DNA of 45,320 nt, from the NCBI GenBank assembly GCA_027451445.1, contig DAIDJG010000582.1:1-45320 (forward strand). The letters are read 5' to 3'. Both the position numbers and the translations under genes were made by a program. This document shows positions 16,398-25,729 of this stretch, one piece after another. Source of the stretch: Singulisphaera sp. Lineage in GTDB: Bacteria; Planctomycetota; Planctomycetia; Isosphaerales; Isosphaeraceae. The notes below the pieces were generated by a model that saw nothing but the letters and a program-made list of their open reading frames with translations, was not told the origin of the DNA and made no database searches. How positions within the stretch are numbered: position 1 is the first letter of the stretch; each line of letters begins with the position of its first letter.

Positions 16398-18040
16398 TCC
16401 GGCTTCCCCCGGATCATTTGATCATCGGGAGTGTTTGCGGCAGACCGGCGCATGACTCGTAGACGTCCCTGGTGAAAGACCTCCTGATAGTTGCCCTTAA
16501 GACTCGTTGACGGATCGTTCGTACTGCCCCAAGTGAGGATGACGTCGGCCGCGCGCCAGTGGTCTTCCGTCAGGCCGTTCAACGACCGTGTAAATTCGGG
16601 GCGGTAGATCACTGGGAAGTGTTTGGTGCCGGCTTCGTAATTCTGCAAGCTGATGTTTCCACCGCGGATGCAGTAGAACTCTAACGCGTGATGAAGATAA
16701 TCGACTGGGATCTTGGGGTCGCGACCCCGGGCCGAAGCCATCGTGAGGTTTCCTTCGAGCTCGGGCGAATTCAACGCACCGGTGAATTCCACGAGGTCGC
16801 GGCCCGCGGCATCAAAGAAGAGGCAGACGGACACCAGGTTGATCGCGAGCAGCGCGGACATACCGACTTTGATGCTCGCGAGGCCGAATCGGGACGATGG
16901 AAGCCGGACGCAGGGGGCAAAGGCCATGATCACGAAGGGTACCAGCCTCGTTCGCAAATAGCCGCCATGCTCTCCCAGGTGTTCCGGCGCAACGAGGTAC
17001 ACTGCGGCGAAGGCGAGCGCGATCGCCAGAGCCGCCCGGCGCAAGGGCCGGTACTCGACGTCGCCTGGATTTGGTTTTGCAAGCCAGCTCGCCACGAGTA
17101 CAACCTCGATGAAAAAAGCGGACAGGATTCCGATCGGTAGCCAGGATATCTCATAAGCGCCGAATAAGTTCTCGTTCAAGGCAGTCAGTTCCCAAAGTAT
17201 TAACTCGACGATGTTGTTCCAGTCGTTGAGCAGAGGCCGCGCGGAGTTCACCCAAAGCGCACCCTTGGGACCAAAAAAGCCCGAGGAAAGGAGGTAATAC
17301 GCGGTGAGACAGAGGCTGGGAAGAGCTGCCAGAGTCAGCCAACCGAGCTTGCGCGCGCGGCCCTTCCCCGGCGCCCAGAGCAGAAACCACGCGGCCGCGG
17401 GGACTGAGAGGAGGAGGCCGACCAGATGAGAGAAATATTGGATTAAGAATAGACCACAGAGGCACAGGCATTCCCGGCGACCGATCGCGTCCCGGCGGCG
17501 GATCGTGTAACCGAGGATGATCCAGAAAAGCGCCGTCGCCAGGTAGAAGTTGTAAAAACCCATCAGCAGGGAACGGTTGTAGACCAGCAACAACCCAAGC
17601 GGCCAGAGGCGCCGAACTCCCGGGCCAAACGCTCCCAGGTAATAGCGGAAGCCAGCCACAAACGCGACGACGAGCGCCGACACCAGTAACCGTTCAGCAA
17701 TCAGAGGCGGCACGACGAGCAAAAGTCCGGCCAGCACAATATGCGATGTCCAGTTCGGAATGGGCTCGCGCCGGAGTTCGTAAAACTCGGCGTACCGGCT
17801 TCCAGGCCGCCCGTAGTTGAGCAAAATGGCGGCATTGGCCACGTGCGATGGGCCGTCCTGCGTCGGCAAAAAGGGGAAGACCCAGATGGGCTCCAGATAG
17901 ACGACGAGCAGCGCGATCAACCAGACCAGATCGCCGCGCCCGCTCCCCGACGGCGCCGTAGCGAGCCGATCCGCCGGCGCGTCGACACCCGAAGCGCCTT
18001 CATGTCCTTGCCGCTTATTCTCGTCTATGTCCCTGTTCAT
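16394..18040 (-). CDS. GT-C-like polytopic membrane protein, paralogue of 25726-27351
   Basis: The 548-residue protein has a polar N-terminal stretch of about 45 residues, ten or more membrane segments and a soluble C-terminal domain. Landmarks are T-Q-D-G-P-S-H-V in the first outside loop, P-I-P-N-W shortly after, M-G-F-Y-N-F between two helices, and a Q-N-Y-E-A-G...F-P-V block in the tail. Each recurs in order in the product of 25726-27351, so the two are paralogues. The T-Q-D-G-P-S-H loop with its Asp and His is a good candidate active site for a GT-C-type transfer, but this is inference. The ATG at 18040 was chosen for its AGGACGG box eight bases upstream; the frame is open to 18184. It is the first gene of a tightly coupled trio and has the AT-rich gap 18041-18313 as its likely promoter region. 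Confidence 0.75.
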   Translation of the reverse strand: MNRDIDENKRQGHEGASGVDAPADRLATAPSGSGRGDLVWLIALLVVYLEPIWVFPFLPTQDGPSHVANAAILLNYGRPGSRYAEFYELRREPIPNWTSHIVLAGLLLVVPPLIAERLLVSALVVAFVAGFRYYLGAFGPGVRRLWPLGLLLVYNRSLLMGFYNFYLATALFWIILGYTIRRRDAIGRRECLCLCGLFLIQYFSHLVGLLLSVPAAAWFLLWAPGKGRARKLGWLTLAALPSLCLTAYYLLSSGFFGPKGALWVNSARPLLNDWNNIVELILWELTALNENLFGAYEISWLPIGILSAFFIEVVLVASWLAKPNPGDVEYRPLRRAALAIALAFAAVYLVAPEHLGEHGGYLRTRLVPFVIMAFAPCVRLPSSRFGLASIKVGMSALLAINLVSVCLFFDAAGRDLVEFTGALNSPELEGNLTMASARGRDPKIPVDYLHHALEFYCIRGGNISLQNYEAGTKHFPVIYRPEFTRSLNGLTEDHWRAADVILTWGSTNDPSTSLKGNYQEVFHQGRLRVMRRSAANTPDDQMIRGKPE

Positions 18041-18210
18041 CGCGACGCCGTCCTGAATGCGAATGGTGTGCTTCTCGTCCCGTCGTCGATCACGTTTCTC
18101 GCGGCGTTCGGTGCGATCTTCACTTTGGCGAAGCACCCGGCCTTTCGGGTCGTCTATACGCCGGGAGAGACACGCCGACCGCAAGTGTACGGCGCCCTCT
18201 CTTAAATGAT

Positions 18211-18221
18211 TTTATTGTAAT
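18211..18221 (-). promoter_or_regulatory. AT-rich regulatory motif upstream of the 18040 gene
   Basis: The 273-base gap 18041-18313 has an AT-rich core. It contains TTTATTGTAAT (plus strand), which reads ATTACAATAAA on the strand of the genes, so it includes a TACAAT hexamer close to a -10 consensus at 18214-18219. I see no good -35 at the right distance. The same 11 bases occur inside the palindrome at 31584-31601, upstream of the other end of the locus, which suggests a common regulator. The rest of the gap holds nothing that I recognise. Confidence 0.3.
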
Positions 18222-18313
18222 CTAATAGCTTCTAATCATGCTCGTCCCATTCAGGATTTCGAATCGCGTTCGACTCTTTTGCTAAACCCGATGACGGCGC
18301 CCGCTCTCGATCA

Positions 18314-21300
18314 TCACGCCACAACCGGGCAAGTCCCCGGTTCGCCGGACGGGACGTGTTTGATCGTCACAACCACAATCGCCACCATCCAGATCGTGAA
18401 CGCTTGCGAGTCACCCAACGTCCATCCGCCTACCTGGAGGCAGACGAGCGGCCCCAGGAACCCAAGGAGGAGCAAGGCGCCAAGAGTCGGTGATGCTCGG
18501 CCAATTGCGACGAGGTGAATGCCCGGCGCCAAAAGAACCGCGGCCATCGCCAGGTCACCTCGACTTGCCGCGAGCACCGCAATGCTCGCCGTTGCCAGGA
18601 GCCGCGTGGAGAACCAATCCGTCGACGGGCGCCAGGGACCGCGCCAAACCAGGGCGATAGCGCCAACACCGATCGCCGGTACCAGGTACCATGAAACCGA
18701 CTCCCAGCGCGCGACGATTGATTCGGGCAACCACCGTCGCACAAAGGCATGAGCATTAACGAGTGTTTCCCGATCCGCGTCCGTGGAGAGGGCTCCCGAT
18801 CCGCAAAACGGTCGCAAGCTCGACAGGAAAGCGCGCGATCCAGACGTTCCGGCCGTCGCTAGGCTGGCCAGGCCGATCAAGAGACAAGCGATCGCCATTC
18901 CGAACGCGGCTCGCCAGCGCCTTCGCCAGAGGAACACCAGGCTGAGTGCAGCCCCAAATTCTGGCCTGACCCAGAGCAGTCCGGCCCAGAGGCCCGCCCA
19001 CCCTTCAGCGCCGCGCGCGAAACTGCGCTGGGTGAAATAGAAACCCACGATGGCGAGGACGGTGATCGACCCGACCCCAAGCATCACGCCGAGCGGCAAG
19101 AAGAGGAGAGACAGACCCGCAATCGGCCAGGCGGCTTCTCCGATTGGGCGCATCGGCCGTTGTGCGAGTGCCAGGACAACGGCAACGCAGGCCGCGACCC
19201 AGGTCAAGAAGCCGATGCTTGGTTCGAGCGCTGCGAACGGTGCAACGGTGAGTAGGAATGCGGGAGGACAGGGTGGAGGCGTCAGCCGATAGGCGCGCGC
19301 GTGCTGATGCTCCCGTCCTCGAGTCGCGCGGTCAAAAGCCGCTAATGTGGCCGGGTCGTACGACGACCCTCCCCACCCGGCCGCGATGGCCCTGATCCCA
19401 GCCTGGAGTGCGGCGAAATCCTTTCCCAGGCCGATCGACCTATGGAACGACCTTTCGATTGGGTCGACAGCCAGCAAGGCAACGGGGACGGCGACGGCAA
19501 TCGCCAACCAGCAAGCTTTTTTGGCTGGGGATCCGGCAGCGAAGTCCGACGTGCGCTCCCAGGCCTTACGCGCGCCTACCCAGAGAACCCACCCGCCGAC
19601 GCCGACGAATAAACTCCAGCATGGCAAGAAGGGTAAGTAATAGCGCTCCCACCTCAGCGGAAGCGATGGTGCGAGGGTGCCCATCAGGACGGCGGACCAG
19701 ATCAACAGGGCCGCGTATCTCCGGTCAAGACGTTTACCAAGCGGAGAGCCCAGCGCTTGCGCGGCGACTGCGGCCACTCCAGCGCAGGCCAGGCCCGTGA
19801 TCGGCCAGGAAATTGGCCGATGGGTGCCTGCCCCCGAGAGAAACTCGTAGACCGTAAAAAGCCGGGTCTCGAGGCCGTTGATTTGGTACTGCGTGAGACG
19901 TGATGCTTGGCTCTCGGCGACGGCGGATCGCTGCCTGATCATCGCGAGGAACTCTCCGACAGGGTCCGTATACAGCGTCGGATTCACCGCGACCGACCAG
20001 AATAGGGCGAGCGAAACAAAAATCAGAAAACAAGTCCACTTTCTCTGGAGCAGCGCGAGAATAAGAACGACGACCAAACCCGTGAAGAGGCCCGTCAACT
20101 TCGCGCCGAGAGCGAGACCCGCGAATAGAGCCGCGAAGACGATCGCGGCCCAGGGTTGGCGCGAAATCGTTTCGCCGTCGGTTGTTGTAGAACCCGGGAC
20201 CGCGAGGATCGCCATAAGGATCGATAATGTGCTGAAGAACATGAGTGGAGCGTCGGACATTGCCATGGGCTGGCAGTCGAGGGCAAGCGGGTGGCACGCA
20301 TAGACGAGCCCGGCAACAAGGCCGACGACGACCCGGTTCGTCACGATCGTCCCGATAGCGAAAATGACGACTGCGACGAGCGACCCCAGAATCGTGCCGG
20401 GAATGCGCACGATCTTGAGGAGCTCGGCCGAAGGAACCGGGTCGTGACTCCAGGGAGTCGTATGGCTCGGAACGGGAGGGACCGGCTTTCCGCAGATGTG
20501 CAAGACTGCGCCGACCAGGAAATCGGTCACGTGAGGTTGGTCTCTGCCGTCGAAGTCCGTCCAGAGGGTGTGGGACAGGTCATGGTTGATGAACGCCAGC
20601 CGGTAGAAGTAAGCCCGAGCTGACCAGTCCCGTTCGTCAATGTGAGGCTCATTGCTGCGCGCGGCGAAAGTATGATTGAACACCGAGACGATCAAGACGC
20701 ATAGCGCGGCGGCAAGTATGGTGGATCGAACACCGGGCACCGCTCGGAGCCTCTCGAGCGACACCGCGTCGGCTTGTCCGCGTTCCGGCCGGGTCATCGG
20801 TGAGCGCTTGCGCGAGAGAGCAATTGCGACCACGGCGAGGCTAATTCCTCCGTACACCAACGCGGCGACCGCCCATAGTCGTCCGGATGGTACCTGGGGA
20901 GCAACACCGGGGCGCTCCAGAAACGAGTCGGCCTGAACGGAGATCTGCTTCAGGAGCACCTGGAGGGCAGCGTCCGAACGTCCGGAATCGGCCGCAAACC
21001 GGATCTCCCAAAGATCGTCCGTTGTGAAGTTCACGTCGCGGAGGGTGCGTAACGGGCCGGATCCGTCGGAATACTGTGCGGATACATGCCCTCCGTGCCG
21101 GACCAATTTGACCCGTCCCGAGCGATCGAGGGAGGCGTTCTCTTCGACGCGATACCGTCGCTGCCCATCCGGCAGCGTGGTAATCAGTGTCGAGTGAAAC
21201 TTCTCGCCTCCTTTCGGCAGGCGAAAACGCTCCATGGTGATTGTCTCGCGAGCGGAGCGTGATCCGCGCGCCAGCAAGCCGACGCCCGAACCGTGGCCCT

Positions 21301-21631
21301 CGAGTGGTTGGTCGCCCCCCAGGATCTCGTAGTCGGCCGTGACCTCGAAATCGCCGTGAAGACCAAAGCCCAGGATGAACCCCATCGGATCGGGGTGGCC
21401 CAGGCCCTTCGGTATCGTGACCACCAACCCTCGCGATGATCGCTCAATGTGGCCTTCGACGCCACCGACCGGCTCCAGGAAACGCGCGGCGGCCTGGCCG
21501 TCCTCAAAGTTCCAGTGGAAGTTCGCCGCGTCAACCTCGCGCGCGCACGCCGTGCCTACCCACAGGGCGAACAGCCACTGCGAGCAAACAACAACGCGCG
21601 CGTGCCACCGTTGCCCCTTGGTCGCTCTCAT
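18314..21631 (-). CDS. Triple-domain fusion: DUF1583-like, GT39/PMT-like, GT87-like
   Basis: An 1105-residue protein with three parts. Residues 1-35 form a signal peptide and about 36-240 a DUF1583-like beta-sandwich, with H-G-D-F-E-V-T-A-D-Y-E-I-L, G-H-G-S-G-V-G-L and L-x-E-I-R-F-A-A-D. A membrane segment follows near 250-270. About 300-720 is a GT-C module like GT39/PMT_2, with the acidic pair in P-H-I-D-E-R-D-W in its first outside loop. About 730-1090 is a second GT-C module like GT87, with Y-D-P-A-T-L near the start and a P-P-x-P-P-A-F loop before a helix. Members of both families use polyprenyl-phosphate sugars, so the chain may add two sugars one after the other while the first domain holds or senses the glycan; that is inference. 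The ATG at 21631 overlaps the stop of a stand-alone DUF1583-like gene in an ATGA. Each part is usually a separate protein. Confidence 0.8.
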   Translation of the reverse strand: MRATKGQRWHARVVVCSQWLFALWVGTACAREVDAANFHWNFEDGQAAARFLEPVGGVEGHIERSSRGLVVTIPKGLGHPDPMGFILGFGLHGDFEVTADYEILGGDQPLEGHGSGVGLLARGSRSARETITMERFRLPKGGEKFHSTLITTLPDGQRRYRVEENASLDRSGRVKLVRHGGHVSAQYSDGSGPLRTLRDVNFTTDDLWEIRFAADSGRSDAALQVLLKQISVQADSFLERPGVAPQVPSGRLWAVAALVYGGISLAVVAIALSRKRSPMTRPERGQADAVSLERLRAVPGVRSTILAAALCVLIVSVFNHTFAARSNEPHIDERDWSARAYFYRLAFINHDLSHTLWTDFDGRDQPHVTDFLVGAVLHICGKPVPPVPSHTTPWSHDPVPSAELLKIVRIPGTILGSLVAVVIFAIGTIVTNRVVVGLVAGLVYACHPLALDCQPMAMSDAPLMFFSTLSILMAILAVPGSTTTDGETISRQPWAAIVFAALFAGLALGAKLTGLFTGLVVVLILALLQRKWTCFLIFVSLALFWSVAVNPTLYTDPVGEFLAMIRQRSAVAESQASRLTQYQINGLETRLFTVYEFLSGAGTHRPISWPITGLACAGVAAVAAQALGSPLGKRLDRRYAALLIWSAVLMGTLAPSLPLRWERYYLPFLPCWSLFVGVGGWVLWVGARKAWERTSDFAAGSPAKKACWLAIAVAVPVALLAVDPIERSFHRSIGLGKDFAALQAGIRAIAAGWGGSSYDPATLAAFDRATRGREHQHARAYRLTPPPCPPAFLLTVAPFAALEPSIGFLTWVAACVAVVLALAQRPMRPIGEAAWPIAGLSLLFLPLGVMLGVGSITVLAIVGFYFTQRSFARGAEGWAGLWAGLLWVRPEFGAALSLVFLWRRRWRAAFGMAIACLLIGLASLATAGTSGSRAFLSSLRPFCGSGALSTDADRETLVNAHAFVRRWLPESIVARWESVSWYLVPAIGVGAIALVWRGPWRPSTDWFSTRLLATASIAVLAASRGDLAMAAVLLAPGIHLVAIGRASPTLGALLLLGFLGPLVCLQVGGWTLGDSQAFTIWMVAIVVVTIKHVPSGEPGTCPVVA

Positions 21632-22455
21632 GCGGGTTTGTCCACGGGCGCTGGCGACGCCCCGGGTTTGCTTCCTCGGCGTACCAGAACGAAGAGGACC
21701 GTAGGAATGACGATCACAACGACGATCAGCAGAATGCGACGCAATCCGGACCCGAAAGAGCCTGACGCGGCCGCGCTCGGAAAGTCGTCCGCATTGACGG
21801 TGAGATTCTTCAACAGGACTTTCAACGGATAGTTCGTGCGGCCGTTATCGGCGACGAAGCGAACCTGCGTCAAATCCCCGTCGCCGAAATCAACCTCCCT
21901 CAACTCCTGAAAGTCGCCCTTGCCGTCAGTAAAGTACGCACGCACCTTCGTCCCTTCGCGCTTGATACGGAGCTTGCCGGACGTCGCATCCGTTTTGACA
22001 CGCTTGGGATTGAACTGGCGCTTGCCATCGTCGGATGTCGTGATCCTCGTCGACGTGAACGTGGGACCAACGTCCGGGATGTCAAATCGCTGGAGCGTCA
22101 GCCCGATCTTCCGGGGGTACTCCGACTCGATCGTGAGCCCGACTCCGCTGCCATGCCCGTCCGAGGGGGGAGTGAGTCCGAGGATCTCGTATTCGGCAAG
22201 GACTTCGAAATTGCCGCGCACGGCGGAACGAAGGGAGATCCCTGTCGCTTCCGGCTCTTGATCCTCTTCAGTGAACTCGACCACCAGCCCCTCGGGCACT
22301 CCCTTCGTCAGCTTCGCATAATCCCGGCCGACATGGTTCCACTGCCCATCGTCGACGTTGCCCCCCTTCAATTCCGCTTGAATCTCGGCCCCGAACGCCG
22401 TGGACAGCGACAGCCCAACATTCACAATGAGGGCCCATTTCCATCTGCCGTTCAT
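21628..22455 (-). CDS. DUF1583-like lectin-fold domain protein, exported and membrane-anchored
   Basis: The 275-residue product has a signal peptide (residues 1-22, ending near A-F-G-A), a DUF1583-like beta domain (about 25-225) and one membrane segment near 240-258, followed by a basic, Pro-rich tail. It carries the same blocks as the N-terminal part of the next protein in the same order: R-G-N-F-E-V-L-A-E-Y-E-I-L, G-H-G-S-G-V-G-L, a T-T-S-D-D-G-K-R strand, and L-T-Q-V-R-F-V-A-D-N-G-R. The domain probably folds as a jelly roll and may bind sugar; no function is established for the family. The ATG has GGGAG six bases upstream. Its stop overlaps the start of the triple-fusion gene, so the free and fused copies are made together, which suggests that they may pair. 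Confidence 0.75.
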   Translation of the reverse strand: MNGRWKWALIVNVGLSLSTAFGAEIQAELKGGNVDDGQWNHVGRDYAKLTKGVPEGLVVEFTEEDQEPEATGISLRSAVRGNFEVLAEYEILGLTPPSDGHGSGVGLTIESEYPRKIGLTLQRFDIPDVGPTFTSTRITTSDDGKRQFNPKRVKTDATSGKLRIKREGTKVRAYFTDGKGDFQELREVDFGDGDLTQVRFVADNGRTNYPLKVLLKNLTVNADDFPSAAASGSFGSGLRRILLIVVVIVIPTVLFVLVRRGSKPGASPAPVDKPA

Positions 22456-22496
22456 ATAAATCTCCCATGAGACGAATGCCCACCGCGCGTCTCACG

Positions 22497-24062
22497 TCAT
22501 CGTTGTTCCGCGCGCGATGATGCAGCGTGCTGATCCTCATAACGTCTGACAGTGATCGTGTGATGAAGTGGGTGATAGAAATGAAATTCCCACGAGTCGG
22601 TGATCACAGCCGAGCTCGGGAGGCGTGGCGGAACGGCTGGCGTGTCGTGGTCGCCGATGATCCAGACTCCGCGCGCCAGTTCTTTCACGATCTCGTCGCG
22701 CGTGGTTTGGTCGGCGGGTCGGACGAGATGCCCACCCCAGAAGGGATTGGGTCTGGGGTCAAGGAGCCGCACTTTCGCGGTACGACCAGCGTAGTATTTT
22801 GCCGGGAAATACTGAACCAGGTCAAGAGACACGATCATCTCGTCGTTGCGCCGCTTGGCGAGGATTTGGTTCATGGCCTGGCGCATGCCACCTCCGTTGC
22901 CAAGATCGAGCGATCGCCAGAAGAAGTAGTTCGCGCCGAGCAGGGTCGCAAACACAACCCCGAGTACAAGCGCACGCCCCCGAGGCAAGCGCCAGGCGGC
23001 GAGTGCGACCGTGGCGACGACGAACGGCTGGACGAAACGGAAATAGCGCGGCACCCAGATTGGGGTGAGAAGTGAAGCCAGCGCAGCGAACACCATGGGA
23101 AGGCCGGCAGATGCAACGACAAAGACGTCGCCCCGCCGCTCGCCGAGCAATACGAACGTCGCCGACGTGAGCACGAGGCTCGCGACCCATATCCCGTTCG
23201 GAACGTACTCGTCATCGATTCCGGGCACGACGAAGTTCGCGAACGTGCTCTCGACCGTATCCCATGTCAGCGACTGGATCCAGTAGTCCTGGCGTACCCG
23301 CCCGACCTGGGTCCGAAGGATGACCGCCCCAGGGAGGTAGACTGCCGCCAGAACGGCCGCGACCGCGCAGGCGGGCAACACCAGGGATTTCAACTCGTCT
23401 CGTCTCTTCCGAATCAGGAGCACGACAAAATAAATACCCAAGAACATAAACTGCGCTGCGATCGTGAAGAGTGCATAATGATGGGAATAGATCAGTACGA
23501 GGCAGGCTGCCCCGTAGGCCCACCACAGGCGCCGTTCGTCCCACCGGCGAAGGGCTCGGAGCAGTAGCCAGGCACTCGAGACAGCCGCAACGGTTCCAAG
23601 CGCATACATTCGGGCCTCGATGGAGGCGTACACCTGGTAGGCGCTCACCGCAAGCAGGGCGGCAGTTACGAGCCCGAAAGCCCTTGCGTTATGTTCCAAC
23701 GACTGATCGTCCGGAGACCATGTTTTCGCAACTGCCGACGCGAGATAGAGTTCACGACCGAATAGCGCCGTCACGTGAACGGTCAGCACTCCCAGCGTGA
23801 CAGAGAATCCGCGAATTGCCGCAACGGATTCGCCACAGACCGCCATCCACGCCTTCAGCAAGATGTAGTAGAGGGGGAGATGGACGTTCAAGCGAACACT
23901 GGTGATGAAGTCACGAAGGTCGAATCTGGCCGTCTGCCACGAAGACGCCTCGTCATACCACAGGCTGCGGCCCGTGAGATGCGGGAGCCTGAGAACGAGC
24001 GCCAGAAGGTCTATTGCCACGAGGACTATCAAGAAATTCTGCTGCTTTGCAAGCCACTTCAT
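22497..24062 (-). CDS. GT-C membrane glycosyltransferase, GT39/GT83-like (PMT_2)
   Basis: A 521-residue polytopic protein with the classic GT-C opening: a first helix and then L-W-Y-D-E-A-S-S-W, where the Asp-Glu pair is the expected catalytic and metal site in the first outside loop. H-L-P-L-Y-Y follows before the next helix, a typical PMT_2 feature. About nine more membrane segments follow, and a soluble tail of about 130 residues ends the protein. The enzyme should transfer a sugar from a polyprenyl-phosphate donor on the outer face of the membrane, as ArnT does. The ATG at 24062 has AGGA ten bases upstream, a slightly long spacing. It is the first gene after the 323-base gap and lies 41 bases before the stand-alone DUF1583-like gene, so these two and the triple fusion form one transcription unit. 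Confidence 0.85.
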   Translation of the reverse strand: MKWLAKQQNFLIVLVAIDLLALVLRLPHLTGRSLWYDEASSWQTARFDLRDFITSVRLNVHLPLYYILLKAWMAVCGESVAAIRGFSVTLGVLTVHVTALFGRELYLASAVAKTWSPDDQSLEHNARAFGLVTAALLAVSAYQVYASIEARMYALGTVAAVSSAWLLLRALRRWDERRLWWAYGAACLVLIYSHHYALFTIAAQFMFLGIYFVVLLIRKRRDELKSLVLPACAVAAVLAAVYLPGAVILRTQVGRVRQDYWIQSLTWDTVESTFANFVVPGIDDEYVPNGIWVASLVLTSATFVLLGERRGDVFVVASAGLPMVFAALASLLTPIWVPRYFRFVQPFVVATVALAAWRLPRGRALVLGVVFATLLGANYFFWRSLDLGNGGGMRQAMNQILAKRRNDEMIVSLDLVQYFPAKYYAGRTAKVRLLDPRPNPFWGGHLVRPADQTTRDEIVKELARGVWIIGDHDTPAVPPRLPSSAVITDSWEFHFYHPLHHTITVRRYEDQHAASSRAEQR

Positions 24063-24385
24063 CGGGCGATGTCCTACAGCGGAGCGGTCACTGGGCGAAA
24101 CTCATATTATCTTTATATGAAGATTCTTTCGGAAAATTCCGGTGGCTTGCTGCGATCGGCAGGCAACGCGTGAGTGCGGAGAGCGCCACACCTGCTCTTA
24201 GCGACGCTGTCGTAAGGGCGTTTGAATGCAGCAACGATACCGTCCCACATGCAGGTGTCGCCCGTGGGATCCGTCGACGCTCGTTGCCGGCGCCCTCCCC
24301 ATGACTTATCTGAGGCATTACATGTTTCGCAAAGTTTACCGACCTCCAAACGCGGGTTCAACTTTCCAACCGCAGGCATGGCGAA
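24063..24385. other. Intergenic gap between two glycan transcription units
   Basis: No gene is supportable in these 323 bases. The part next to 24062 has an AT-rich patch (about 24100-24140) that could hold a promoter for the downstream minus-strand unit. I found no strong hairpin that would end the preceding unit and no copy of the ATTACAATAAA motif seen at 18211 and 31589. Confidence 0.4.
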
Positions 24386-25729
24386 CTATTTCAGTTGTGT
24401 TTCCACTCCAGGAGAAAGCTCCGCATCGGTTCCAGCCGGCTCTGTGAAGAACGCGCGAACCGTTTGCCAGCCCCAGTAGCAAAACAGCACCCTGACGGGC
24501 AACAAGGGAAATTGATAGCGCTCGTAATATGCGACGAGCACATAAGGCAGCATGTACGAGACGTAAACGATCATGCTAATACGCTGGCAGGAGTGCCGCC
24601 GAAATCCACCTCTGAGAAGTAGCAGCAAGAAACCGTAAAAGGGAAGGGGGTGCAACAAACATCCGGCCCAATAGCTGACGTCCCGCTCATTCGGATTGTA
24701 CGGGTGATAGAGCACCGTCGCGGCGAGCAGACGGTTCCCCACCTTCGTCACGTACGCGAGAGGATCACGGCGCAACGAGCGCAGGAATTTCTCTCGGAAC
24801 TCGTCGAGAAACCGGACTTCGCCGATCTCCTGGTAACGCTTCCGCGCTTCGTTCTCGCCTGCGAACGGATGCGTCGTCGCGGTCTTCCGCTGAAGAAGGC
24901 CGTCCGCCTCCATATCGTTCGACTGGTAGAGCTCGTAAAACGCGTTTGACTTGATCGGGATGAACCGGTCGAGCATCCAGTAGTTGCGCGCGACCCATGG
25001 CGCGACGATGAGCACCGCCAATAGCACCGAAAGTCCAAATGGTCGGATCTTCCGGAAGGAAGCGAACTGATTGATCGTAAGGATTGCCCACACGAATCCG
25101 AGGACCGGACTCGTCAACGCCGAAAGTGCACCGAAGACTCCCCAGCCGATGGACGCCGCACTTCCGGGCGCCCGAAGACTCATGCGATCGGCCAGAACGA
25201 CCATGGCGCTTAAGACCAGCGTCACAATCCAGTGATCGTGTGTAAATTGGAAGCATAAATTAAACTCATAACAAAGCGCCAGTAAGTAGAGCACCAGAGC
25301 GGCCATCACGTCGCCCGGGCGCGTCGCAGTCCGGCGACTGAACCGCAGGACGACCCAACCGCCAAACACCAAGGCCAGGTTCTGAAGGACGACAACACAG
25401 TAGACGACGGGCTGCACCTCGCCGAACACTTTGAGCAGGGCGGCGAGAAGCACAGGGTAGACCGGCGGCATCCACGCCGTGGGGCCTGTCTCTACCCCGA
25501 ACGGGTCGGAAAAACCGCGTCCCGACGCGATCGCCCGGGCGATGCAGAGGTATTCACCACCGAGGTGCTGGACCAGGTTGGAGTCCCAGCCGGCTCGGAA
25601 CGGCGGAACGTAACCGAGCAGGCGTTTATTGTCCAGCAAGCGAGGAGCGTTGGCGTACCCGGAGAGGCTGAATACTGTGACGAAGAGCAAAACAAGAGGA
25701 ACGAAAGCACGCCAACCACGTCTGGTCAT
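24386..25729 (-). CDS. GT-C-like polytopic membrane protein, paralogue of 13483-14817
   Basis: The 447-residue protein has about ten membrane segments. Its landmarks repeat those of the product of 13483-14817 in order: P-P-F-R-A-G-W-D, H-L-G-G-E-Y, G-P-T-A-W-M-P-P, a C-F-Q-F-T-H-D-H-W loop, R-F-I-P-I-K-S-N, Y-E-L-Y-Q-S-N and V-L-V-A-Y-Y-E-R-Y. The strict conservation of loop motifs while helices drift points to a shared catalytic job, probably sugar transfer outside the membrane (inference). The ATG at 25729 overlaps the stop of the preceding gene in an ATGA and begins with a basic M-T-R-R-G-W before the first helix; the frame stays open to 25900 without leader character. It ends a five-gene unit that starts with the GT2 gene near 31 kb. 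Confidence 0.75.
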   Translation of the reverse strand: MTRRGWRAFVPLVLLFVTVFSLSGYANAPRLLDNKRLLGYVPPFRAGWDSNLVQHLGGEYLCIARAIASGRGFSDPFGVETGPTAWMPPVYPVLLAALLKVFGEVQPVVYCVVVLQNLALVFGGWVVLRFSRRTATRPGDVMAALVLYLLALCYEFNLCFQFTHDHWIVTLVLSAMVVLADRMSLRAPGSAASIGWGVFGALSALTSPVLGFVWAILTINQFASFRKIRPFGLSVLLAVLIVAPWVARNYWMLDRFIPIKSNAFYELYQSNDMEADGLLQRKTATTHPFAGENEARKRYQEIGEVRFLDEFREKFLRSLRRDPLAYVTKVGNRLLAATVLYHPYNPNERDVSYWAGCLLHPLPFYGFLLLLLRGGFRRHSCQRISMIVYVSYMLPYVLVAYYERYQFPLLPVRVLFCYWGWQTVRAFFTEPAGTDAELSPGVETQLK

